A program made the translations under genes and the position numbers. From Candidatus Anaerobutyricum stercoripullorum (GTDB taxonomy: Bacteria > Bacillota > Clostridia > Lachnospirales > Lachnospiraceae), in assembly GCA_019114885.1 (NCBI GenBank), contig DXEQ01000165.1:1-5228 (forward strand): a stretch of 5,228 bases of DNA. The letters run 5' to 3'. The notes under the pieces were generated by a model, which worked only from the letters and a program-made list of their open reading frames with translations, was not told where the DNA came from and searched no databases. How positions within the stretch are numbered: the first letter of the stretch is position 1; each line of letters starts with the position of its first letter. This document shows positions 1-5,228 of this stretch, one piece after another.

Positions 1-312
1 GCGCTGCTGGAAGAATTGGGGTATGAACCGTGTTCGCAGCGTGGATATTACAGCGCTCTTGGAAGAACTGTGATGTGAACCGTGTTCGCAGCGTGGATAT
101 TACAGCGCTGCTGGAAGAACTGTGATGTGAACCGTGTTCACAGCGTGGATATTACAGCGCTCTTGGAAGAACTGTGATGTGAACCGTGTTCGTAGCGTGG
201 ATATTACAGCGCTGCTGGAAGAACTGGGGTATGAACCGTGTTCGCAGCGTGGATATTACAGCGCTCTTGGAAGAACTGGGATATGAACCGTGTTTGTAGC
301 CTGAATATTACA
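1..312 (+). repeat. Six tandem copies of a 52-bp unit (104-bp dimer structure)
   Basis: Six head-to-tail units start at 1, 53, 105, 157, 209 and 261. They have no spacers, and the first begins at the window edge, so the array may extend further left. Each unit runs from gcgct to gatattaca and shares the core gaaccgtgtt. Units 1, 3 and 5 begin gcgctgctgg; units 2, 4 and 6 begin gcgctcttgg. This strict alternation points to amplification of a 104-bp dimer. Units 2-4 carry tgatgtgaac where units 1, 5 and 6 carry ggtatgaac or gatatgaac. Unit 6 is the most diverged of the six. The period is not a multiple of three, so no single frame reads through the array, but one register gives a micro-ORF per unit. 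The unit contains the 8-bp palindrome cagcgctg in some copies. Function is unknown: it may be a degraded gene end, a minisatellite, or a set of small peptides. Confidence 0.95.
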
Positions 313-435
313 GATATTTTTGGAAAACACCAATCTGAGCCGTATACTCAGATACTACGGATATTTCCTTTTGTTGCCCTGAGTTTGTCATTTTACCCCG
401 ACCTTGAGAGCGTGAAAAAGTATGGAATGGACTGA
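283..435 (+). CDS. Possible small ORF (50 aa) running out of the last repeat
   Basis: An ATG in repeat unit 6 opens a 50-residue frame, MNRVCSLNITDIFG..., that leaves the array and stops at 433-435. It lies in the same register as the micro-ORFs of the other repeats (consensus NRVRSVDITALLEEL). The sequence ggaag at 269-273, 9 nt upstream, could be a weak ribosome binding site. The tail contains a hydrophobic stretch (FPFVALSLSF) that is too short and isolated to call a membrane segment. I recognise no family. The same frame stays open back to a GTG at 238. It may be the only surviving 3' end of the gene that seeded the array, or chance. Low confidence as a real gene. Confidence 0.2.
   Translation: MNRVCSLNITDIFGKHQSEPYTQILRIFPFVALSLSFYPDLESVKKYGMD
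313..369 (+). repeat. Diverged seventh copy of the 52-bp unit
   Basis: The sequence after unit 6 can be aligned to the unit. It has gatatttttgg in place of gcgctcttgg, gagccgtat at the same offset (24) as gaaccgtgt, and ends in cggatatt like the normal gtggatatt, with about 3 extra bases before that end. Translated in the array's register it keeps the pattern D/N-I-T ... E-P-x-x-Q seen in the intact copies. It looks like an old edge copy or the remnant of the ancestral sequence from which the array expanded. The alignment was made by eye. Confidence 0.5.
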
Positions 436-484
436 CAGAGATTTATATAGAAAAAAGCTATAACAGACAATACGAATCAAGTAT

Positions 485-513
485 TTGTCATTGCAGGAAG
501 GAAGTGTTACAGT
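485..513 (+). promoter_or_regulatory. Weak candidate promoter for the DUF3737 gene
   Basis: TTGTCA (485-490, one mismatch to the -35 consensus) is followed after 17 bases by TACAGT (508-513, four of six matches to the -10). It lies about 115 bases before the DUF3737 start codon. A second TTGTCA at 554-559 has no good -10 partner. The rest of 436-613 holds no gene, repeat or clear hairpin that I can see. Confidence 0.3.
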
Positions 514-613
514 TATCTTAATGTACAGACCTGCTCACATTTCACATAATGAGTTGTCAGCACACTGGTAAAAAAAATATGCAGCTGAGCCAGTTGTGAG
601 GATAGAAGTAATT

Positions 614-619
614 GGGAGG
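614..619 (+). promoter_or_regulatory. Ribosome binding site that fixes the DUF3737 start
   Basis: GGGAGG lies 9 nt before the ATG at 629. An in-frame GTG at 596 would make the protein 11 residues longer, but it would place this strong site inside the coding region and has no comparable site of its own. The ATG at 629 is therefore preferred. Confidence 0.85.
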
Positions 620-628
620 TATACACAG

Positions 629-1498
629 ATGACGATAATAAAGAATCAGACATTTGATGAAGAGAGAGTATTATATGGCAGTGACGGCGTGGTTCTGGAG
701 GACTGCGCCTTTGATGGTCCGGCTGACGGAGAGAGCGCGTTGAAGGAGAGCAAAAATGTCCGGGTGTGCCGCACATTTTGTAATCTGCGGTATCCATTTT
801 GGCACGATGAGCATCTGATGATCAAAGATTCCGAGATGACCGAACTTTGCCGGGCGGCCCTGTGGTATTCCGTTGACATCACCATCACCGGAACAAAGAT
901 GCACGGAATCAAAGCACTCAGGGAGTGCAGCAATGTGGTCGTGGAGGACTGCGATATCATTTCCCCGGAGTTTGGCTGGTCGGTGAGAAATATTAAGATG
1001 CGCCGCTGCCATGCCGAGAGTGAGTATTTTATGATGCGCTCGGAGCATCTGCGCTTTTCTGATGTGAATTTTAAGGGAAAGTATTCTTTCCAGTATATCA
1101 AAGACGGCGTCTTTGAGAACTGTACGTTTGATACCAAAGATGCTTTCTGGCACGGCGAAAATATTACAGTGAAAAACAGTACCATCAAAGGGGAGTATTT
1201 CGCCTGGTATTCTGATGGACTGACACTGATCAATTGTAAGATCATCGGTACACAGCCGTTTTGTTATTGTAAGAATCTGAAGCTGGTCCACTGTGAGATG
1301 ATCGACACGGACCTCTGTTTTGAGAAATCCGATGTGGAGGCCACAGTGACTACGCCGGTCATCAGCATCAAAAATCCACATGCAGGGCACATCTATGTGC
1401 CGCAGGTAGGGGAGGTGATCATGGATGATCCGGAGGCAAAGGGAGAGGTGATCATCGGATCAAAAAAACCGGAACAATGTTTTTGTTATTGCGCGTAA
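629..1498 (+). CDS. DUF3737 family protein, parallel beta-helix
   Basis: This 289-residue protein is recognised as DUF3737 by its highly characteristic text: TFDEERVLYGSDG near the N-terminus, FDGPADGESALKES (28-41), RYPFWHD (54-60), ALWYS (77-81), PEFGWSVRN (113-121), KDAFWHGENITVKNS (170-184) and DLCFEKSDVEAT (228-239). The family has no established biochemical role. There is no signal peptide or membrane segment, so it is probably cytoplasmic. From residue 79 the chain shows an exact 19-residue period, with position 1 at W79, R98, W117, M136, Q155, W174, W193, C212 and F231. Each repeat has alternating hydrophobics and usually a Cys or Ser at position 11. Earlier coils start at Y16, K39 and W58, spaced 23, 19 and 21 residues. 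This pattern predicts a right-handed parallel beta-helix. The last residues, CFCYCA, form an unusual cysteine-rich tail. The gene converges on asnB with a 74-bp gap. The family call is strong; the function is unknown. Confidence 0.93.
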   Translation: MTIIKNQTFDEERVLYGSDGVVLEDCAFDGPADGESALKESKNVRVCRTFCNLRYPFWHDEHLMIKDSEMTELCRAALWYSVDITITGTKMHGIKALRECSNVVVEDCDIISPEFGWSVRNIKMRRCHAESEYFMMRSEHLRFSDVNFKGKYSFQYIKDGVFENCTFDTKDAFWHGENITVKNSTIKGEYFAWYSDGLTLINCKIIGTQPFCYCKNLKLVHCEMIDTDLCFEKSDVEATVTTPVISIKNPHAGHIYVPQVGEVIMDDPEAKGEVIIGSKKPEQCFCYCA

Positions 1499-1563
1499 AG
1501 TTTTTGAGATCTGCGAGAAGTCCCCACCCCTTTGCAGTCAGAAAGATGCGGCAGAGGCTGCTG

Positions 1564-1583
1564 GCGGGATAATTATATCCCGC
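1564..1583. other. Inverted repeat over the asnB stop codon
   Basis: gcgggat (1564-1570) pairs perfectly with atcccgc (1577-1583) around a 6-base loop that contains the asnB stop codon. No T-rich tail follows on either strand, so it is not a canonical intrinsic terminator. It sits at the meeting point of two convergent genes and could help stop or stabilise either transcript. No better terminator for either gene was found in 1499-1572. Confidence 0.35.
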
Positions 1584-3156
1584 TGGCTCCGTAGTTGGAC
1601 AGCACTCTGGCGGACGGGTCTGTCACGTCGCAGCCCTCCCAGTTTTTGTTCGGCATCCAGAAATCCGTGATCATGTACGCCTGTCCCGGGTAAAAGGATT
1701 CGAAGATCTCCCGGTACAGGAGCGATTCCTTTGTAAACGGTGTGGCGTGAGTGTATCTGGCCGCCTTCTCAGCAAATGTTTCATCGGTATAAAGGGATTC
1801 GGCGAACTCTTTCAGGTCGTCGACCATGGAGTGGCCGACCGCGTCGGAGAAGGCCGCTTTCTCCCGCATGAGGATGGAGTGTGGGAGCAGGTTGTCTTTT
1901 TCGAAGGCGTGGCGCAGCAGATATTTTCCCTTGTTATATGTATTCATTTTTCTGGCCGGATCGATGGCCATCACATAGGAGACGAAGTCCAGGTCGCCGA
2001 ACGGCACCCGCGCCTCCATGGAATGTACGCTGATGCAGCGGTCCGCCCGCAGCACGTCGTACATATACAATTCTTTGACCCGCTTGACAGATTCCTTCTG
2101 AAATTCTTCCGGAGACGGGGCAAAATCCGTATATTTATAACCGAATAATTCATCGGAGATCTCACCGGTCAGCAGGACGCGGACGTCTGTCTGCTCATGA
2201 ATCGCCTTGCAGAGGAGATACATGCCCATGGACGCCCGGATGGTGGTGATGTCATAGGTGGCGAGAGCCTTGATCACCAGCGGAAGCGCCTGGATGACCT
2301 GATCCCTTGTGATATAGATCTCCGTGTGTTCGCTGCCGATGTATTCCGCGGCTTCCCGGGCATACTTTAAGTCGATGGCGTCCTTCTCCATGCCGATGGC
2401 GAAGGTGCGGATCGGCCGGTCCAGGCAGGACGCGGCGATGGCGCAGACAAGGGAGGAGTCCAGGCCGCCGCTTAAGAGAAAGCCCATGGGAGCATCGGAA
2501 TCCAGCCGCTTTTTGACGCCGGTGATCAGCTTATCCCGGATGTTGCCGCACAAAACGTCCAGGTCATCGGAGTGCACCTTGTCTACCGCCGTGATATCGC
2601 GGTAACAGATGAACTTGCCGTCTTTGTAATAATGTCCGGGCGGAAAGGCGTGGATGCTTTTCACCAGACCGGTCAGGTTCTTGGCTTCGCTGGCAAACAC
2701 GATACTTCCGTCCGAATCGTATCCGTAGAACAGCGGCCGGATGCCGATCGGGTCCCGGGCGGCGATATAGGAATCGGTGGAAGCATCGTACAGCACGAGG
2801 GCGTACTCGGCGTCCAGCGTGGCAAACATATCGGTTCCCATTTCCTCGTACAGAGGGAGGAGGATTTCACAGTCACTTTCACTGAGAAATGTATAGCCTT
2901 TTTGCATCAGTTTCTCCCGGATCGGGCGGAAACCGTAGATCTCTCCGTTGCATACAAGATAATTGCCGTGCAGAGCGAAGGGCTGCAGCCCTTCCTTGGT
3001 CAGGCCCATGATGGACAGACGCTGAAATCCCATCAGTCCGCTTCCCGTATTGATGATCTCGGTGGCGTCCGGGCCGCGGGAGACCGTCGGAGCGAGCCCT
3101 TCCAGAAACCGGCTGTAATCTGCTTTTGGAGAACAATAACACATGATCGTACACAT
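1573..3156 (-). CDS. asnB: Asparagine synthetase B (glutamine-hydrolysing)
   Basis: The enzyme makes asparagine from aspartate, ATP and glutamine-derived ammonia, releasing glutamate, AMP and pyrophosphate, in the cytoplasm. The protein has 527 residues; E. coli AsnB has 554. The N-terminal class II glutaminase domain (about 1-190) has the catalytic Cys2, exposed once Met is removed, plus RGPD (27-30), FQRLSI (44-49), CNGEIYG (69-75) and SDCEILLP (94-101). The C-terminal synthetase domain carries the ATP pyrophosphatase loop SGGLDS (229-234), TGEISDELFGY (330-340), EARVPFGD (381-388), KAAFSDAVGHSM (433-444) and WMPNKNWEG...DPSAR near the end. In classical AsnB proteins the third of these motifs is closer to GEGSDE.FGGY, so this copy is a variant of it, but all the catalytic landmarks I could place are present. 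The start is supported by agaaggg 8 nt upstream and by the need for Cys at position 2. It lies downstream of the mutase gene on the same strand, with its own promoter and a leader terminator. Confidence 0.96.
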   Translation of the reverse strand: MCTIMCYCSPKADYSRFLEGLAPTVSRGPDATEIINTGSGLMGFQRLSIMGLTKEGLQPFALHGNYLVCNGEIYGFRPIREKLMQKGYTFLSESDCEILLPLYEEMGTDMFATLDAEYALVLYDASTDSYIAARDPIGIRPLFYGYDSDGSIVFASEAKNLTGLVKSIHAFPPGHYYKDGKFICYRDITAVDKVHSDDLDVLCGNIRDKLITGVKKRLDSDAPMGFLLSGGLDSSLVCAIAASCLDRPIRTFAIGMEKDAIDLKYAREAAEYIGSEHTEIYITRDQVIQALPLVIKALATYDITTIRASMGMYLLCKAIHEQTDVRVLLTGEISDELFGYKYTDFAPSPEEFQKESVKRVKELYMYDVLRADRCISVHSMEARVPFGDLDFVSYVMAIDPARKMNTYNKGKYLLRHAFEKDNLLPHSILMREKAAFSDAVGHSMVDDLKEFAESLYTDETFAEKAARYTHATPFTKESLLYREIFESFYPGQAYMITDFWMPNKNWEGCDVTDPSARVLSNYGASGI

Positions 3157-3164
3157 AAGTCATA

Positions 3165-3171
3165 CCCTTCT
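3165..3171 (-). promoter_or_regulatory. Ribosome binding site of asnB
   Basis: On the - strand, agaaggg ends 8 nt before the ATG at 3156. An overlapping ATG seven bases further upstream (3163-3161) opens a different frame inside asnB. It is too close to this site and encodes nothing recognisable, so it is not used as the start. Confidence 0.75.
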
Positions 3172-3186
3172 TTCTGTCTGCTATGC

Positions 3187-3227
3187 AATAAAAAAGGCAC
3201 TTCGGATATCTCTATCCAAAGCGCCTT
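3187..3227 (-). terminator. Intrinsic terminator or attenuator in the asnB leader
   Basis: Read on the - strand, a 15-bp stem (arms 3213-3227 and 3194-3208, with two G-T pairs) closes on the 4-base loop gaga. The T-rich run ttttttatt follows, starting in the last bases of the stem and ending at 3187. It lies about 95 bases after the mutase stop codon and could end that transcript. It also lies downstream of the asnB promoter candidate and about 30 bases before the asnB start, so asnB transcription must pass it. On the + strand the tail is weaker (tgctttt) and no + strand gene needs it. Confidence 0.85.
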
Positions 3228-3243
3228 TGCTTTTCTGCTTTGT

Positions 3244-3273
3244 AGTATATACTCAGAATGATAAAATTGTCAA
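3244..3273 (-). promoter_or_regulatory. Promoter of asnB, near-consensus sigma-A type
   Basis: On the - strand a perfect TTGACA (3273-3268) is followed after 18 bases by TATACT (3249-3244, five of six matches). TATATA at a 16-base spacing overlaps it as an alternative. The expected start of transcription is near 3237. This gives an asnB leader of about 80 nt whose first ten or so bases run straight into the terminator hairpin. Confidence 0.75.
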
Positions 3274-3321
3274 TATACTTTTTGCCATATCTTTGTCACG
3301 CTGTGTTTGTTAGCAGTGATT

Positions 3322-5052
3322 TTACAGCATCTCGTCCAGCATCTTCTGGATATTTTCAGCCATAGCATCGGATAATTCCTGTGCATTTTCCAGGCTGGTG
3401 CCCTTAACGCCAAAGTAGAACTTGATCTTCGGCTCTGTGCCGGACGGACGAACGCAAACCCATGCGTCGTCGTTTAAGTCATAGTAGAGCACGTCAGAAG
3501 CCGGCAGTCCGGTCTCGGTCTCTTCGCCGGTAGCAAGGTTCCTGATAACGCCGGTCTTGTAATCTCTTGCGGAGAGTACCTGCCAGGAACCGATGGTGGT
3601 CGGAGCCTCAGCGCGGAGGGTCTCAAGAATCTTCTTGATCTGTGCCTGTCCCTCGATACCTGCCAGAGTGACGGACTTCACGCTGTCTAAGTAGTAGCCG
3701 TATCTCTCATACATATCGATCATGGCATCCCACATGGTCTTGCCCTGTGCCTTGTAGTAGCAGGCAGCCTCACAGAGAGCCAGAGTAGCCATAATGGCGT
3801 CCTTATCTCTTGCGTGGGTTCCGATCAGGCAGCCGTAGCTCTCTTCCAGACCGAAGAGGTATGTACCCTTGCCTTCATTCTCCATGCGCAGGATCTCTCT
3901 GCCGATCCATTTGAATCCGGTCAGAACTTCCACGAACTTGGCGCCGTAAGCCTTCGCGATGGCGGCAACCATGTTTGTGGTAACGATGGAGGAGATTACC
4001 TCGCCGTCAGCCGGGATACCGCTCTTGGCAGCAATCTGGCTTAAGGTGTATTCGCAGAGGAGACATCCGCTCATGTTTCCGGTCAGTACGTGGTACTCGC
4101 CGTTGTTGTCTTTGACGTAGCAGCCGAGACGGTCAGCGTCAGGGTCTGTGGCGAGAACGAGATCCGCGTCTTTTTCTTTTGCCATCTTCATACCAAGCTC
4201 AAATGCTTCGCTGGACTCCGGATTCGGATAACCTACGGTCGGGAAGTTGCCGTCCGGCAGTTCCTGTTCCGGAACAACGTATACATTTTCAAAACCGAGC
4301 TCATGAAGCACCCGTCTTGCCGGTACATTTCCTGTGCCGTGCAGCGGTGTGTAGATGATGGTGATATCTTTCTGCATCTTGTCGATGGCGTCCTGATTCT
4401 TGATCTGTTTCTTAAGAGCAGCGATGTATTTGTCGTCGATGTCAGCGCCGATGACTTTGTAAAGGCCGGCAGCCATGGCGTCGGAAGCGGTCATGGTCTT
4501 CACCTTGGACAGGTCCTCGATGGCGAGAACTTCAGCGGTAACGCCTGCGTCATGCGGCGGGGTGAACTGCGCGCCGTCTTCCCAGTATACCTTGTAGCCG
4601 TTGTATTCCGGCGGGTTGTGGCTGGCGGTGATGTTGATACCTGCGATGCAGCCAAGCTCGCGTACGGCGAAGGACAGCTCCGGTGTCGGTCTTAAAGATT
4701 CAAATTTATATGCGGTGATCCCATTGGCAGCCAGCACTCTCGCGGACTCATCGGCGAACTCCGGAGACATGTGTCTGGAATCGTAGGCGATGGCAACGCG
4801 GTTGTCTTTTCTGCCCTGCTTTAAAATGTAGTTGGCAAGACCCTGTGTCGCACGGCGGACAACGTAAATATTCATCCGGTTGATACCTGCTCCGAGCACG
4901 CCACGAAGCCCCGCGGTACCAAAAGCAAGGTTGGTGTAGAACCGCTCCTTGATCTCGTTGTCGTCATCCTTGATGGCACGAAGCTCTGCCTTCGTATCCT
5001 CGTCAAAATAAGGATTGGATAACCATTCATTATAAACATCCATATAGCCCAT
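3322..5052 (-). CDS. pgcA: Phosphoglucomutase / phosphomannomutase (alpha-D-phosphohexomutase)
   Basis: The enzyme interconverts glucose 1-phosphate and glucose 6-phosphate (mannose phosphates also in some relatives) through a phosphoserine. It links glycolysis to glycogen, UDP-glucose and surface polysaccharide synthesis in the cytoplasm. With the preferred start the protein has 576 residues, close to the roughly 580 usual for Bacillus PgcA-type enzymes. Landmarks in order are FGTAGLRG (44-51), the phosphoserine loop TASHNP with the active Ser at 144, the metal site DPDADR (303-308), the sugar-specificity loop GLEESYG (401-407) and the phosphate-binding RPSGTEPK (535-542). All four phosphohexomutase domains are therefore present and intact. 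An upstream in-frame ATG at 5070 is rejected because its first codons are the ribosome binding site itself. The gene precedes asnB on the same strand with a 165-bp gap. Glucose versus mannose preference cannot be settled by reading; glucose is favoured by family resemblance. Confidence 0.95.
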   Translation of the reverse strand: MGYMDVYNEWLSNPYFDEDTKAELRAIKDDDNEIKERFYTNLAFGTAGLRGVLGAGINRMNIYVVRRATQGLANYILKQGRKDNRVAIAYDSRHMSPEFADESARVLAANGITAYKFESLRPTPELSFAVRELGCIAGINITASHNPPEYNGYKVYWEDGAQFTPPHDAGVTAEVLAIEDLSKVKTMTASDAMAAGLYKVIGADIDDKYIAALKKQIKNQDAIDKMQKDITIIYTPLHGTGNVPARRVLHELGFENVYVVPEQELPDGNFPTVGYPNPESSEAFELGMKMAKEKDADLVLATDPDADRLGCYVKDNNGEYHVLTGNMSGCLLCEYTLSQIAAKSGIPADGEVISSIVTTNMVAAIAKAYGAKFVEVLTGFKWIGREILRMENEGKGTYLFGLEESYGCLIGTHARDKDAIMATLALCEAACYYKAQGKTMWDAMIDMYERYGYYLDSVKSVTLAGIEGQAQIKKILETLRAEAPTTIGSWQVLSARDYKTGVIRNLATGEETETGLPASDVLYYDLNDDAWVCVRPSGTEPKIKFYFGVKGTSLENAQELSDAMAENIQKMLDEML

Positions 5053-5061
5053 TTCTCTGTT

Positions 5062-5068
5062 ACCTCCC
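5062..5068 (-). promoter_or_regulatory. Ribosome binding site that decides the mutase start
   Basis: On the - strand gggaggt (5068-5062) stands 9 nt before the ATG at 5052-5050. The alternative ATG at 5070 overlaps this site and would encode MGGNRE by translating it, and it has no purine-rich site in front of it. A third ATG at 5043 is too far away (18 nt). The start at 5052 is the best supported. Confidence 0.85.
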
Positions 5069-5097
5069 ATAAATTAAATTGTTAGAATCAGTGCCGG

Positions 5098-5158
5098 AAA
5101 CCCTCGCGCTGCCTGTCCGGATGGAAAAGAGCGCCGGTGTTCCGGTGTCTTCAGGGTT
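5098..5158 (-). other. GC-rich foldable leader of the mutase gene
   Basis: The untranslated leader contains nested complementary segments. aaccct (5099-5104) pairs with agggtt (5153-5158), gcgct (5106-5110) pairs with agcgc (5130-5134), and ccgg-tgtt-ccgg (5134-5145) forms a small hairpin sharing one base with the previous stem. The segment is much more GC-rich than the DNA on either side. It could be a regulatory RNA structure, but it matches no riboswitch I recognise and has no T-tract terminator. Confidence 0.35.
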
Positions 5159-5166
5159 ATGTGCCT

Positions 5167-5195
5167 AGTATACAATATTTTGTGAAAAATTGAAA
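5167..5195 (-). promoter_or_regulatory. Candidate promoter of the mutase gene
   Basis: On the - strand TATACT (5172-5167) is a good -10. With a 17-base spacer the -35 would be TTTCAA (5195-5190), matching only three of six bases. The flanking DNA is very AT-rich, as expected of a promoter. Transcription would start near 5160 and leave a leader of about 105 nt. Confidence 0.5.
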
Positions 5196-5228
5196 GGATT
5201 CCCTTTATAAAAATAAAAAAATAGTGTA

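Noticed and set aside
1..78. C-terminal end of a gene entering from the left
   Set aside because: One frame is open from base 1 to a TGA at 76-78, but it is simply the repeat unit read in one register; nothing upstream is visible to support it.
1..312. CRISPR array
   Set aside because: The units are contiguous 52-mers with no unique spacers, and there is no cas gene in the window.
646..1390. Long open frames on the - strand opposite the DUF3737 gene
   Set aside because: The + strand frame matches a known family along its whole length. The opposite frames show no family features and no ribosome binding site.
2572..3261. Long + strand open frame opposite asnB and its leader
   Set aside because: It is the complement of an intact, fully recognised asnB and runs through its promoter and terminator; no recognisable protein features.
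3297..3318. Terminator immediately after the mutase gene
   Set aside because: An imperfect stem with a bulge (cac-gct type arms) is visible but it has no T-tract; the hairpin at 3194-3227 is a far better candidate.
3157..3321. T-box riboswitch controlling asnB
   Set aside because: Only about 80 nt of leader lie between promoter and gene, no T-box core (AGGGTGG-type) sequence is present, and there is no room for the specifier stem.
4090..4695. 201-residue + strand open frame opposite the mutase gene
   Set aside because: It mirrors the conserved mutase coding sequence, including the metal-binding loop, and has no features of its own.
5193..5206. Small terminator upstream of the mutase promoter
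   Set aside because: aaagg-attc-ccttt is only a 5-bp stem in very AT-rich DNA and overlaps the probable -35 region; not convincing.

Overview
The window looks like chromosomal DNA from a Gram-positive gut-type Clostridia, most likely Lachnospiraceae. This is inferred from three things: the style of the AsnB and phosphoglucomutase proteins, strong GGGAGG-type ribosome binding sites, and balanced-GC genes separated by AT-rich promoters. The assignment is by recognition only. Three full-length protein genes are well supported.

Layout. Bases 1-312 hold six complete tandem copies of a 52-bp unit, followed by a diverged seventh copy to about 369. The copies alternate between two subtypes, giving a 104-bp higher-order period. 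In one register each unit reads as a small start-to-stop frame, and most differences between copies are silent in that register. Bases 436-613 are a mostly empty intergenic stretch with a weak promoter candidate. A + strand gene (629-1498) encodes a DUF3737 protein with a strikingly regular 19-residue beta-helix repeat. It converges on asnB (1573-3156, - strand), a glutamine-hydrolysing asparagine synthetase. Upstream of asnB, on the same strand, is a phosphoglucomutase/phosphomannomutase gene (3322-5052).

Regulation visible in the sequence. The 165-bp gap between the mutase gene and asnB carries a near-consensus sigma-A-type promoter. About 17 bases after its -10 box comes a 15-bp hairpin with a T-tract, which lies before the asnB ribosome binding site. 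Both readthrough from the mutase gene and transcripts from the asnB promoter must cross this terminator, so it may act as an attenuator. It is not a recognisable T-box. The mutase gene has its own promoter candidate and a GC-rich, foldable leader of about 105 nt.

The genes do not form an obvious single pathway: the mutase interconverts hexose 1- and 6-phosphates, AsnB makes asparagine, and the DUF3737 protein has no known function. I see no mobile element, CRISPR array, tRNA or rRNA. The least ordinary parts are the 52-bp array and the asnB leader.
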